NCBI GenBank assembly: GCA_030867875.1
Contig: JAOWCC010000577.1
Coordinates: 145,258,344 to 145,322,343 of the forward strand
Direction: 5' to 3'
DNA length: 64,000 nt
Origin: Actinernus sp. WN-2022
Lineage: Eukaryota > Cnidaria > Anthozoa > Actiniaria > Actinernidae
Positions 10,491 through 21,928 of this stretch are shown in pieces (position 1 is the stretch's first letter; each line of letters starts with the position of its first letter). Below the pieces are notes generated by a model. It had not been told where the DNA came from, made no database searches, and was given only the letters and a program-made list of their open reading frames with translations. Position numbers and translations under genes: made by a program.

Positions 10491-11242
10491 GTACGTACAT
10501 GTACCCACGCTTGTATTATACTGCATGCCATTTGGAAAAATAGATACGAAGAAGTATAGTCCATGAAAGAACATTGATTCAAGAACATTTATAGCCCAAC
10601 GTGACTGTTCTATGTGGAAGCTCTAAAATTATAGAAGAGCTCTATATACACACAGGAAATCAACCCATGCAAGTCAAAAAATGTTCTCACCGCGCGAACG
10701 TGTCGCTCGTCCGGCGTAAACTTTAATTACATTGTTTGTATAGTGCAATCATATATACGCGTGAGCCTGCGCGAGAACCTGAAGCTTGTAGGTTTGAATC
10801 CTTTATTAGCAAATTTACCAAATTGGGTTGTATATTGACCATATACATAACGAGGTTACTACAATTGGAGACACAAGTGGTGAGACACTTTCGCCTTTTC
10901 CTTCCCCAATCAGTGTTGGGTAGAACGAGAAGAGGAAGACGAAGAGACTGCAAGGCCGAAAATCAACTAATCTTGTCTCAAATTGTAGTTTATTATTTAC
11001 GGCCTTCTGATCCGAGTTGGAGCTCCGCTTATAGTCTTGACTATATACACTTTATATTGTGATTGCTTAGTACTTTATTAGAACCTCAGTGCTAACAAAA
11101 TTTATGAATAATATAGTAGTAGTCTGTAGAGTTTCGATCCCTGAATGATTGAGAATGCCTTTGATATTATCTCTTTTTCTGGTAAACAACTGTGGAAATT
11201 CCTTAAACGGAACATTAAATAACAAGGTCGTGTTCTTATCAG
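10491..11242. other. Intron, no recognised content
   Basis: I searched this 750-base stretch for the missing LamG strands (a WHH or THVT-like strand followed by LYLDG) and found none in any + frame. ORFs on both strands around 10736-11062 are without recognisable domains. Confidence 0.4.
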
Positions 11243-11473
11243 TTCTAATTTCTAGTATCCTTGGAGACAATTCTCAATATTACAAACATCTAAAGACCTG
11301 GCTAGCTTCGTTCATCCCAAGTTACGCATCTTGGATCCAGTGCTACTCGTCCAGAGATGACGGATGGCGGTTATCTGTATTTCATGATAAGTGTGACTAC
11401 AAAGGTCCGACTATCACTATCATTAGGGTCGGGCAGTACGTGCTTGGTGGAGTTATGGATCAAAGTTGGGGAG
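11243..11473 (+). CDS. Exon: TLDc domain 1, N-terminal half
   Basis: A phase 1-1 exon starting after gttcttatcag. It encodes LISSILGDNSQYYKHL, then the TLDc signature WIQCYSSRDDGWRLSVFHDKC, then KGPTITIIRVGQYVLGGVMDQSW. TLDc (TBC, LysM domain catalytic) modules in OXR1, NCOA7 and TBC1D24 are intracellular and linked to oxidative-stress resistance and V-ATPase binding. Here the module sits between LamG, discoidin and MAM domains, so it is most likely extracellular, which is unusual. The alternative AG at 11254-11255 gives the wrong phase, so 11243 is preferred. Confidence 0.82.
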
Positions 11474-12582
11474 GTGAGCATTTTCGTGGGCAGTTAAACC
11501 GTTGACATTTTGTTTTATGTACGGCTATTTTGAAAGTTGTTTTGTTGCTTTGTATACATCGCATATTGCATTGTACATATTGCATATTGCACGGCGCACA
11601 TGGTGCATTCCAAGAACAAAATGCATTGTCGGTGCCGGTGTTCGTTCAGTGATGTACGTGTGTGTGTTATAACTATCTTTTTAAAGAATTATTTTTGGCA
11701 TGTGTTGAATCCTGTCTTGACAATGAAATATGCACAACGTTGCAATGTGCACGGTTCAAGAGACAACCTTTTTCGCAATAGGTGTATGGTAAATGTTGAA
11801 GACGTTTTTTGGCAATCTTGGCAAATGGCCTTTTATATCGAGTCATTTGCTCGTAATGAAAAGATCGAGAGTTTTGTGTGGTGGGACGCAGTACTGGACG
11901 TAACTTAAGAAATAAAAATACCTTACAGTTATTAGGCCCATATGCGCATACGGACGTCTACAAACGTCTATGGACGTATGGACGTCTACAAATACTACCT
12001 TAGGAATCATCAATGTGGAATATTTGATGTTAAACGTTATGTCATTTTTAACATGTGCACATTCGTTTGACCAAAACGCTAAAAAGTTTTGGTTAACATA
12101 TACCTCTTATTAACCGAGTGTGAGGACCGATTTTCCCCCCTTTTTGAGGCTATTTGCTATGCAGATATGCCTCTGTGTCATCGTATTGTGGGTCTGTGGG
12201 TCAGATTGGATCATGTGGATGGCATGCCCCTAGCCGCGAAGGACTGGGGAGCGAGCAATTATGAAAATAGCCTCCTGTACGTTTGACGTACCTATGTTTT
12301 TATGACCCAAGCTGCGAGTAAAAAGGAGGAAAAACGAGGATCCATAACTAATTGTACGGACCGAGCAAACGATGTTAATAAGATATTTATTATATGGTTT
12401 CTTCGGTTTCTTTAAGACCGGAAGTGAGCGGAAGGTCCGCACGGGAAGTCATGGACCTCAAATTGACCAATCATAGCTCGCGAAATTACTTAGCCCATAA
12501 TAATAACTGAATATGCTGCAGTGTCTCCTTCCCACAGAGATTGTTGTATCCACATCTTAGCTTTAGTTTCAAACAGTTTCAG
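11474..12582. other. Intron, no recognised element
   Basis: It contains short internal repeats such as tgcatattgcacggcgcacatgg-like AT/GC steps near 11570 and repeated ggacgtctacaaacgtctatgg-like units near 11950-11995. No coding exon or typed mobile element was recognised. Confidence 0.35.
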
Positions 12583-12906
12583 GATCTGCTGGATATCTTC
12601 CAAGTTCTTTGGCATTCTTATTTACCCTGAATAACCCATACAATATCGAGCCATCTCAATTCCTTATAAACCCGAAGAAAACACAAATGGCTGGACGCAC
12701 CAATAGTTTCTTGGGGCCGAACTTTGGCTCTGGAGACCTTGTTATGTATGAGGGTACTGATGGCCGCTTTAGTTGTTCCAGTGAACTTGGGAACAGCTAT
12801 ATTATACCAGAGGACATCACAAGGCGAGCAAACGGCAGTAAAAGCCTCTTATTAGCTGGTAGTCGTTGGTTCTTTCCAGATGAAGTTGAAGTATTTTATT
12901 ACAGTG
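12583..12906 (+). CDS. Exon: TLDc domain 1, C-terminal half
   Basis: Acceptor aacagtttcag, donor gtgagt, phase 1 at both ends. It encodes LAFLFTLNN, the GPNFGSGDLVMYEG turn, and the closing SKSLLLAGSRWFFPDEVEVFYY, which strongly matches the TLDc C-terminus (F-x-x-x-E-V-E-V-F). Several earlier AGs were rejected because in-frame stops (12558, 12564) follow them. The intron position inside TLDc-1 is the same as the point where TLDc-2 is interrupted. Confidence 0.83.
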
Positions 12907-13209
12907 GTGAGTACATAGTGCGGGATTATTCTACAGTCTAACACTGCTCGAAAGACAGTAGCATGCATGTTTAATTCATATTGGTGTGATGAAATATTGC
13001 TTGTAAATTAACCTAACAAGCCGGGCTATTTGAATCTTCCCGGGCAATATAGCCCTGTGTAAATTCTATAACTCTTTTCAATTAAAATAAGGGCATAAAT
13101 AAATAGAAAACGACTGAAGCCTAAAATGAGTCCACCTTCAAATTGCTACCGCGATTGAAACCAAAGTAAGTAGTGTTAATACTTTCTATTTTAACCCGGA
13201 CTGTTTTAG

Positions 13210-13496
13210 CCCGCAAGTCTCCACTTGGTATGGAGTCAAGACAGATTCCTGACAGTGCTGTAACTTCGTCTTCATTCGTACCACAAGAGGGAGCACATCT
13301 TGGTCGACTCAATGGGCCAAAAGCCTGGTGCGCAGGAGCGCAGAACGATGAACAGTGGCTGGAGGTTAAACTTGGACAGATCGTGTCAGTTACACACATA
13401 GCAGTACAGGGCAAAACAGCAGATAGATACGTGAAGTCATATTATGTCAGCTACGTCAATATTACAAGCTATAGCGGTTGGATGAAAGTCCCAAAG
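13210..13496 (+). CDS. Exon: discoidin (F5/8 type C) domain 1, N-terminal part
   Basis: It starts in phase 1 after ccggactgttttag and ends in phase 0 before gtaaat. It encodes LGMESRQIPDSAVTSSS, GRLNGPKAWCAG, DEQWLEVKLGQIVSVTHIAVQGK and VKSYYVSYVN, the classic order of a coagulation factor 5/8 C domain that binds phospholipid, sugars or matrix. The first Cys before LGME found in most members is absent here. Confidence 0.88.
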
Positions 13497-15615
13497 GTAA
13501 ATTGAATTTATCAAGAAGTGTTTTGATATGTTAGTTTGCCTTAGTCTTAGTGTAAATGTGACGTTATGAAGCACACATTTGATAAAAGGGTTAATGGTCT
13601 ATATCACCAGGATACTTAAATCCTTAAAAGTATCACACCGAACTTTTTGCGAATTTCGGTAAGCGAAATCTATTTCACAACTGTAGTTTTTCTCCGCAAA
13701 CAAAAGCATTGTTCAATTACACAATTTTAAAATGTTTGTTCACTAATGTCTTTAGGTTTCCTGACGATTTCAACAGGAATTTGAGCCTTGCAATTTCAAA
13801 GTCATGATATTATCCAAACCTAAACGCATCTTGACAAAGTACTAAAATATATTTATCAACTGAGCTATCAACAAATGTTTAGAAAAGTTGTAAAAATTCA
13901 AAATTAGCGGCCTTTTATAGGATATTTTTGTATTTTTGTTTTTCGATATTGATCTATTGGTCGATAGGTTGCCAACCACATTGCGAATTTTCCGATAGGT
14001 AGTATCAATTAAAATGTTAATTGCAGCACCTTTTTACAGACATAGTGCCGAAGACAACTATCAACCGTTATAGTTTACAACAAAATTTTGGCGCGCGCTC
14101 ATTGACCAAAAGCGATCACGTGACGTGATAGTTGTCGTCCACGGATGGAAACTATCAGAAGTTATTGTTCACCACAAAATTTTGGAGCGTCTTCATTGGC
14201 TAAAAAACGATCACGTGACGTGATAGTTGTATTCCGCGGATGCAAACTATCAGGAGATAATGCCCGCTGAGAGCGGAAGACAATTTTGTAATTAACAATA
14301 ACGACAAATAGAGTGTGTTTGACTTGGAACTATTATACAAATAGACTGTGTCCGTCGAGGAACTATCGGCTGATAGTTGCCCGCGGAAATTTGATGTTCT
14401 TAAAACAAATATAAGCCCGAGAACGAAGTTCGAGGGCTTATATGCTAGTTTTAAGAACATCAAATTTTCAAGGGAAACTATCAGCCGATAGTTCCGAGAC
14501 AAACACAGTCTATTTGTCGTTATTGTTCAACACAAAATTGTCTTTCGTGCTCAGCGGGCACTATCACCTGATAGTTTTCATCCGCGGACGACAACTATCA
14601 CGTCACGTGATCGGTTTTAGCCAATGAGCGCGCGCCAACATTTTGTGGTGAACTATAACGGCTGATAGTTTCCCTTGGAAATTAGATGTTCTTAAAACTC
14701 GAACTTCGTTCTCGGGCTTATATTTTTGTTAAGAACATCAAATTTCCGCGGGCAACTATCAACCGATAGCTCTTCGACGGACACACTCTATTTGTATAAC
14801 AGAAACCTCGAGCTTGCAGTCTAATTGTTAATTAATGCACTTTTCTTCTTACCACTATTATTATAAAATAAATGTTCTTCCTACTACTATTAAATATTAT
14901 ACATTTTACTCACACTCTCAATTCTAATTGGCCGAGACTCGATAGCTAATCTCGTTCTCAGAGCCTGTGCGTTTTTCGGCCAGCGGTGTAGGTATTAACT
15001 GTAGGTTGTGACGTCACACTGCTATTATCTGTAGGTATTATCTGTAGGTACAGCTCGGTGCTAAGCAAATACGACCATTTTGCGCTAGAAAGTAGATGAA
15101 TTATTTCGCTTTTCTGCCATTTTGCTATTTTAAGCTCCGAGCTATGTTTCCAGTCTTTCTTTTCCCCTAAACTCGTAAATAAAAGCAATGTGTAGTTCGA
15201 ATAACAAACAAAACATCTTGAAATTCAATCATAAACAAACCAATTGACGGCGTTTCATTTAGCTTCGTTTTCGCTAGCTTCCTTTTTGCTAAAACGTTTG
15301 CTTAAAATCAGAAGTCCATGGCCTTCTGTTAAAATGTATAATAAAACAATTATTGAATTCGGTTTTCGCATGATAACATGAAAATTATCAAGACCTCGGC
15401 CGGTGTTATCAGCCTCGGCCTTCGGCTTCGGATTTCTACGTGAGTGTTTTACTGTGTTAAGTTCGCAATGGATTGTGGTCAAATGTACAGCCATCTTCAG
15501 TTTCGTTACGGTGGATTGGGATTTTGCTGGTATTGTTCGCGCAATGTTGCAGCACGTGTCCGTATCTTAATTTAGCTGAATTGTTTTAGTTCGTTTTACT
15601 ACTCTTCCAATTCAG
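13497..15615. other. Intron dominated by a large fold-back element
   Basis: About 750 bases are taken by the inverted-repeat element at 14040-14805. The flanks (13497-14039 and 14806-15615) show no recognisable coding or repeat structure apart from AT-rich stretches. Confidence 0.45.
14040..14805. repeat. Fold-back element with nested inverted repeats
   Basis: Two long arms are mirror copies around a centre near 14426 (ataagcccgagaacgaagtt and its reverse). Each arm contains repeated actatca/tgatagt pairs and tcacgtgacgtgatagttgt-like palindromes. A third partial copy of an arm follows at about 14670-14800. No ORF of note. It is probably a non-autonomous DNA element or a nested pair. Confidence 0.75.
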
Positions 15616-15754
15616 GTGTTTTTAACAAGAAAAGATGGGATAACTACAGAGCATGCTTTTTTGCCACCTCTACGAGCTTTCAAGATTCGTGTCCACCCAA
15701 CAGCTTGGCATGTTGCTATATGCATGAAGATTGAACTGTATACATTGCATGGGC
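15616..15754 (+). CDS. Exon: discoidin domain 1, C-terminal part
   Basis: Phase 0 start after cttccaattcag, phase 1 end before gtaagt. It encodes LPPLRAFKIRVHPTAWHVAICMKIELYTLHG, the terminal strands of an F5/8C domain (AxxIRVxPxxWHxxIxMRxEL). The usual closing Cys of the family is replaced by one a few residues earlier (ICMKIE). Confidence 0.85.
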
Positions 15755-15896
15755 GTAAGTATATGATTAATAGTTTGCTGCAAGAGGGAAACATTAAGTT
15801 TCATCTTGTGAAACAAAAATCTTTCTGATAAACGAATCCTTTGTTTAACAAGTAAATACGCAACATGGTTTAATGCTTCTCTAACATTTCATTAAG

Positions 15897-16237
15897 CTTG
15901 TGACGGTGCTTACGGCATGGAAGACATGACCATCTCAAATCATCGCATAACCGCATCTTCTACATATGGAACAGATCAATTTTACAGTAGCCCAGAATAC
16001 CGCTGGCCTCATCGTGGGCGTTTAAATAACAACGATAAAACGACAGCACGAGCATGGTGTCCTGCCACACAAGGACTAATGGAGTGGTTTCAAGTAGATC
16101 TTGTGCGAAAACAAGAAGTGAAGTGTTTTGCATTACAAGGACGTCCAACACACGTTCAATTTGTAAAGGAATTTCAAGTATCTTACAGCGAAGATGGGAC
16201 AAACTGGAGATTCATGAACGAACAAGTCGACAACAAG
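15897..16237 (+). CDS. Exon: discoidin domain 2, N-terminal part
   Basis: It begins in phase 1 after cattaag and ends in phase 0 before gtagga. It encodes CDGAYGMEDMTISNHRITASS, then HRGRLNNNDKTTARAWCPA, EWFQVDLVRKQEVKCFALQG and VKEFQVSYSEDGTNWRFM. This is a complete N-terminal part including the first Cys and the QVDL core strand. Only 142 bases separate it from the first discoidin, consistent with tandem duplication. Confidence 0.88.
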
Positions 16238-17395
16238 GTAGGATATGAATGTGGGAAAAGTTTGTCTGTTTTATTTATTTCTTATACTGGCATGTGTTTT
16301 GCTAATTATAGCTATTCTCACTGAATAGCTAATGAGCACATCGATAAGCTCTACTAAACATGCACGCAGGCTGCTGGGGACGTGCATCATGCACCGCGAG
16401 GGTGGTAGTATATAGTTTAGCCCAGATTCCTCGTTCACAGTGCATAGTACGACGACGGCAGTACAACTTGGAATGCCCTACCCACCTCCACTGGTGACGG
16501 TGACCAGTTGCACGATATCCTCACTCATTGTCACCTGTCGCAACAATCGCGGGTCTCACCCATAACTTAGCGACAATTAGTATTCAGTGAGGATATATAA
16601 CAATGTAAAGTTGCTATTGGTAACATGTCATAGACCATATCGTAATTCCGCCATTTTTGCATAACTGGATCGTGTGCGATGCACTCCGGGATGGATACCT
16701 CAGTTATACAATGGGAAGTAATCGAACCGTGAACTTAATTTAGTCCTCGGTTCGATTACTTCCCATTGTATAATCGATATATCCATCCCAGAGTGCATCG
16801 CACACGATCCAACAATATGGTCTATACACATGAAAGAAAGTCAGCGATGTCTAACGTCTTGTGTTACTGGCGTACTTTGAACACGATTTATTTTTCAGCA
16901 CCTTGTAACATTGCTTAACATGGTATTGGAAATACCAATCGGAAATGTTATCCAGCATTCTGTCGAAAATGTTAGCGCAAAACTATTAAGAGTTAGATGT
17001 TTTAATTTTTTGTCACTTTTATTATAGCTCTAGAGATGTATTGAGCTAAAAACGCTAAAACAAAATGTGCCCCCCCCCCCCCCCTCCCCACGGCGCGGTG
17101 AAATATTCATTCCCACATGCCGATAGCAAGTAAAACTCGGGCGGCTCCCGGCCCGAGTAATTATTTTTTGCTATATATGATTAATAGTTGGGTTGTAAAC
17201 TAAAGCTTGGCCCCAAAAAGTGGCACGACTTTCAATTGCAGCAAAGCAAAAACTATTTCAATATTGTGGTCCTTTGTTCGTCTGCTGCAATATAATTACC
17301 TTCAGTTGGTATTTCTCTTATATTTAACTATCGGTTGTCATATACAACCTAATTAACTTATATAAAACAACTATTCTTTTTTCTTCCCATTTTAG
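16238..17395. other. Intron with a hairpin element and a poly-C tract
   Basis: It contains the inverted repeat at 16631-16824 (listed separately) and an 18-base C-run near 17070 that is likely a sequencing and replication slippage site. Otherwise no recognisable structure. Confidence 0.45.
16631..16824. mobile_element. Hairpin MITE
   Basis: Long arms: ggatcgtgtgcgatgcactc at 16667 is mirrored by gagtgcatcgcacacgatcc ending at 16810. The arms continue through caatgggaagtaatcgaacc and its mirror, leaving a short loop around 16737. Outer atagaccatat and atatggtctat bases extend the pairing with a small bulge. Confidence 0.75.
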
Positions 17396-17540
17396 CAAAT
17401 ATTTGAGGCGAATACTGACAAGGAGCTCACCAGTCTGAGCGTGCTTCCTCGTTCACTAATGACACGATTCATAAGGATATATCCAACTCGTTGTAATAAA
17501 TACTGTTGTATAAGAATGGAGATCTACGGAAAACACCAAG
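17396..17540 (+). CDS. Exon: discoidin domain 2, C-terminal part
   Basis: Phase 0 start after ttcttcccattttag, phase 1 end before gtaatt. It encodes ELTSLSVLPRSLMTRFIRIYP and CCIRMEIYGK, the terminal strands of the F5/8C fold with the expected I-R-M-E-I-Y-G ending. A CNKYCC cluster precedes the last strand and may form an extra disulfide. Confidence 0.85.
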
Positions 17541-17605
17541 GTAATTTAATTATCAAGGAAACCGGGTTTTGTTATTAAAACTATAACTGAGTACTGAATT
17601 TTAAT

Positions 17606-17826
17606 GGGACTTGAAACAGCCATAGGGACTGATCAAAGTCATGCTGGACCCGGCTAATTCACAGATCGAATTGAAATTTTGCGTGATGGTTTTTGTGGAG
17701 GGAGGAAAGCCGGAGAACTCGGAGAAAAACCCTTGGAGCAAGAGCGAGACACATGTTATTGGGGCTCGAACCTTAGCCACAGTGGTGAAAGGCAAAGCGC
17801 TTACTACTTGCCCGTCTCCCCAATAA
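17606..17826 (-). mobile_element. SINE family 2, copy A (tRNA-derived)
   Basis: Minus-strand tRNA-like head (agcgctttgcctttcaccac and aggttcgagcccc) followed by a body whose + strand reads cagatcgaattgaaatttt and ggaggaaagccggagaa. Related copies at 20904-21130, 55197-55440 and, more divergent, 38764-38935. All four lie on the minus strand. Confidence 0.7.
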
Positions 17827-18331
17827 TACTGCTGGACGCTATGACTGTATTGTCCCGCCTCGCACACTTCGTATAATTTATAATTTACAGATTTTACAAT
17901 GGATAGTTTTCACTGCAGCGTTGAAGAACGATTTTTAATCAAGTTTTCTCTGACGCGACTTTCAGCAAGAGAGCAGGAGGCGTGCGGAAAAAGGAAAATA
18001 GCTTTCAGAGGAGTTTTGTATTATTAAACAGATAAAACTCATGATGAGACTCGAATGCCTCAAACTTCAAAATAACAGTGAAAACTTTGATGACCTAACA
18101 AAACTCAAAATTTTCTGTTCTCCAAAACGTTTCGATCGACTGAATTAAAATCTCCAAATATTGGCCAAATCAAGACAAAGTAAACGATCACAAATATCGC
18201 GGTATTATGGCTATTGCGATTTGTTTTTCATTGACAGTATGTCAGGTGAGGATAGTAACGCGCGGAAGGGGAATGCCTGGGATATTCTCAATCGTAGGGA
18301 ATCATGGGAGATTACCTGCCGTGGCTTATAA

Positions 18332-18520
18332 CCTAGTCAGCTTGCCTGTTTGTTGCCCCATTTCAGACCACGTGACTTTTCCCTTGAGTAATGCTTTTTT
18401 GTTTTACTGTATCCTAAGAAGAAATGTACCAATTTCTATAATTGGAAAACAAAGCATTGTATCCTCTGGAGAGCTATCACGTGGTCTGAAACGGGGCAAC
18501 AAACAGGCAAGCTGACTAGG
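18332..18520. mobile_element. Hairpin MITE with about 44-base arms
   Basis: cctagtcagcttgcctgttt at 18332 is mirrored by aaacaggcaagctgactagg ending at 18520. Pairing continues inward through the cagaccacgtga / tcacgtggtctg boxes. About 100 unrelated bases lie between the arms. Confidence 0.75.
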
Positions 18521-18748
18521 TCTATTATACACATTGTTCTACAACTGAACACAATTACTAGTTTTATTGTGCTCTTTCATGTGGTAGCATTCATTTCCCT
18601 CTACAGATTTAGCTGCCAAATTATGCAAATTAGGAGGCGGCATCTATGACTAGATAACAATAGAATTGGCCAAGCAAATAACTTGCCAGTGATATTTCAA
18701 CTTGAATAAAACTGCCTTCACTTGTTTTTATATTTTCTTATCATCTAG

Positions 18749-19102
18749 GTTCGAAAGGCAACTTTACTGGTTTAAGATTAAATAACAGAGGAGGACGCTA
18801 CGATATCGAGTACAGGACTGACACTCAGACATGGAAACTGGAACAACCAATCATGGAGAGTTTAACGCACGTGACCATCACGTGGTCACAATCAAACGGA
18901 CTCAGATTGTATTTGAATGGTTCCTTGTCGAGTGAAGATATATTGGGGCATATGGTGAACAGAAATAACAGTTCGAATGCTATGGCGAATATCAAGATAG
19001 CGGTTTCTTCAGAGTTTGGAAGTCTGCCAATGAAACTTGGAAAAATAAGCGTGTGGAGGCGCGAGCTTGACCAAGAACAAGTCACAAAGAAATATAAGTC
19101 AG
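18749..19102 (+). CDS. Exon: LamG-2 domain, C-terminal half only
   Basis: A phase 1-1 exon (acceptor cttatcatctag, donor gtttgt). It encodes GLRLNNRGGRYDIEYRTD, the ESLTHVTITWSQSNGLRLYLNGSL strand pair, and the closing MKLGKISVWRRELDQEQVTKKY of a LamG/ConA-like domain. The domain start (HWPLD-like strand and FWI strand) is absent, and the exon directly upstream ends discoidin-2. The missing start may be the orphan half at 10293-10490. I infer this from the complementarity, and the junction alignment leaves a few residues unaccounted for. Confidence 0.78.
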
Positions 19103-20590
19103 GTTTGTTTTTAACACATTCTACAAATACGGCGCCTTCCTGAGTCATTTTTTGTTTATCTAAAGACATGAATGAACAAGGACCCGCACTATAAAAGGGC
19201 CTAAACCAGTTGACTGAAGACACCTTCAGTTGTCAATCAGCCTTTGTCAATCGGCCTTTTCCAAGAATGCAATCACGCGGTTGTACTGAAGGGCAAAACA
19301 ATATTAAAGTGCATATAAGGCCTGGCCAGTTATGCGTTTTTTTAAAAGCTTAGACCTTAAAAGGTAGGAAAAAATACCGAAAAATTAAAATAAAATGTAT
19401 TCATTATTCTTTTAGCGGCTAAATTTCCAAATTTAGACTTCATTTACGCGCACGTCCGGGGACTGGGGCGAGAATGAAACGTGACGCCATCAACAGAACT
19501 CGTCTTTTCGCGGGTGTAAAGCGACGCACCTCGTTGGCATATTTGCTAAATAATCGCAATAAACTTTTCGCAGAACTAAACCCAGTGCCAATTTTGTAAA
19601 GCGCTCTCCCGCGCTTGATTTCGGTCCACAGGAAACCCACGACACGTTTTTGGGCAGCGCAACTTTGAACGGCCAATACACCACGACAAATAAATCAAAT
19701 CAACTTTTCATTACGGTATCCTTTGGCTATGGCCTTTAGTCTCTTCGTACAAATATAATTAGCCAGTGCTTATATGAACTTTAATTCATACTTGTACGAG
19801 ATCAGTAGTGTTATTTGCAGAACTTGTTTGTAAATGTTATTTTCCTCCTCCAATCGATTGTCGATATTTCTAAAACAGCGTTTTTCAAGATATTTGCCCT
19901 CTAGCATCCATGGCAACGCCTTGGGGATCACGAGCTCGATTCATTCGTTAACGAAATATTATATCAGCACCACTGTCAGAATTATTACCCATTCATCCTC
20001 ACGTGCCCACACACAATCATTATTCAATAAACTTAACAATAAAGTCAAAAAGTCTGAACCAAATTCGCCGAAACTTTCTCCACTCAAGAGAAAACTCACA
20101 TTTTGCCAAATGGCACACTTCAAAGAAGTTTGACTCACCGATTAACTTCTCCTAGTGATGAAATCCTTGTGAAATCCTCATTTTCTTGTTGTTTGGAAGA
20201 GAGGTTAACAGCCATTTGAATTCACAAACCTCGCCGTGAGCATGAAAGCACTTTACAAAGCTTCCACTGCTTGCATGCGAGTGACGTCATTTTCATTGTC
20301 CGTACTTAAATTTCATATAGAGAGCCAATCAGAAAGCGAGAAAATTGGATGTTGTTGTAAATTTACAACATAGCTTCACAACTCTTTGACTACAACCGTT
20401 GGGAATCATTTATTCCCTGTTATTCTTCGATTGGAAACGTTAAATGTTTATTCGACAAAAGGTTGATTATTGATTTCTTTTCGTACTAACATTCCATGAA
20501 AATGTGAAATAGAATAAACTGACTATTTAGAGAAGAAGGTTGACATTGAACGATTTCTGATATATCTTTTTCTTGATTTTCACATTGAAG
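19103..20590. other. Intron with a family C MITE copy
   Basis: It contains the repeat at 19790-19990 (see that entry). ORFs on the minus strand around 19440-19684 show no domain. Nothing else recognisable. Confidence 0.4.
19790..19990. mobile_element. MITE family C, copy 1
   Basis: Shares ttgtacgagatcagtagtg, ccaatcgattgtcgat, ttctaaaacagcgttttt and attcattcgttaacga-like blocks with copies at 50925-51060 and 62700-62910, all in + orientation. Ends are not defined. Confidence 0.6.
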
Positions 20591-20722
20591 TTTCTTGTGA
20601 CTTTGAAAACGGAATGTGCTGGAATGGTAGTTCTGGTTTGAACTCCACCACCTCATGGATCCGAACACTATATTGTTCATCAACTAACAGTACCGGAGCC
20701 TGTTCGGATGGATCAGTTACCG
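20591..20722 (+). CDS. Exon: MAM domain, first part
   Basis: A phase 1-1 exon (acceptor ttttcacattgaag, donor gtaagt). It encodes the MAM opening SCDFENGMCWNGSS, followed by STTSWIRTLYC. The motif C-x-F-E-x-G-x-C-x-W is the classic start of MAM (meprin/A5/mu) adhesion domains of receptor phosphatases and neuropilins. The three MAM exons total 501 bases, the normal domain length. Confidence 0.85.
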
Positions 20723-20903
20723 GTAAGTTAACATGAATGCTGTTTTGTTCCAGTTAGGGAAAGTAAAAATAATAAGATGATGACCAGAGGTTCGTGAGTC
20801 TCGGATGGCAACAAAAAGTCAAATATTCCTTTGTTTGGCGCGTTTTGACATCACGTCCGTGACGCCACAAACATCAAAACAAATACAAGAAAACCATGAA
20901 TTT

Positions 20904-21130
20904 TAAAGGACCTGAAACAACCATAGGGGTTGATCAAAGTCAGGACCCGGCTAATCCTCAGATCGAATTGGATTTAGCGTGTTGGGTTTTGTGGAAGGAG
21001 GAAAACCGAAGAAAAATCCTGGGAGCAAGGGCGAGATACCAACAAACTCAACTCATGTTACCGGGGCTCGATCCCAGGCCACAGTGATGAGATGCCGAGC
21101 GCTTATCACTTGCACCACCCCGACTCCCCG
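20904..21130 (-). mobile_element. SINE family 2, copy B
   Basis: Same body as copy A: ggacctgaaacaaccatagg, cagatcgaattggattta, accaacaaactcaac. The minus-strand tRNA-like head contains gatcgagccccgg-type B-box sequence. Copies A and B are more like each other than like the 38 kb copy. Confidence 0.7.
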
Positions 21131-21596
21131 ACTCGTCCCAGGTCTTCCCGTCCATGTTGAACGGCTAGAAACGTGTACGAGGTAAGATTACTTCCGGTTG
21201 CCGTCCGTGACTCACGAACTTCTGGTGCACGTGAGTTCTCTGGTAGCCATTTCGGAGTCGAGGAAGGGACTGGGACCAAGTGTCAAATTTAATCTGATTA
21301 AGAAATGAACTACATCTCAAGAAAAATGAATAACATCTCAAGAAATATCATACTAAAATTAGTAGGTTTACCGAGTTTGAGGAAGATTGGATTCCGTTGA
21401 TAATAAAAATGTGGTGAGCTTTCAAAAATCGCAAAAATAAGAGAGAATGTGTGGCTTTTGGGGACGGCGCACCTTCTCTAATTTTTGCGATTTTTGAAAG
21501 CCTGCTATTCAGTTCGTATTTATCGAAACATTTTCAAACTTGGTAAACTTGCTAATAATTCTAACGTGATCTTTCCTGTGATGGAGTTCATTTACT

Positions 21597-21928
21597 GCCT
21601 CACTGGTTAGCTCAGTTAGTGTTCAAATCACGGCCTTGAGCAGGGATGTATATAAGCTGTTGGCCTTGTCTCCTTCTACTTCTAATCAGTATTTGAAGGG
21701 GACGTGAAAGAACCTGCTGTGCTACTCGAAAAAGAGCAGGGGAATGTCACCAATGCAGCAGCCTGGCCATTGTACTAACGTACATACTCAAAAACTGTAA
21801 ACTGCGTGGCAGCTATCAGTGCCGTATAAGCAGTCTGTAACTTCACTGACAGGATGTCAGTAATCTGTAAAGCGCCATGAGACTGTGGTGATATGGCGCT
21901 ATATAAATATGGCCATTTTTATTATTTC
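21597..21928 (+). mobile_element. SINE family 1, copy B
   Basis: + strand. Head gcctcactggttagctcagt, then a degraded B-box region, body gaaggggacgtgaaagaacc and tactcgaaaaagagcag, end gcgctatataaatatggcca followed by a short att-rich tail. The tRNA-like part is missing about 30 bases relative to copy A. Confidence 0.75.

Larger units (their letters stand above)
17541..18748. other. Intron with one SINE and one hairpin MITE
   Basis: It holds a SINE family 2 copy (17606-17826) and the hairpin at 18332-18520. The stretch between them is AT-rich without recognised features. Confidence 0.45.

Noticed and set aside
17065..17090. Poly-C run as a regulatory or structural signal
   Set aside because: A simple homopolymer in an intron, more likely slippage or assembly noise than function.
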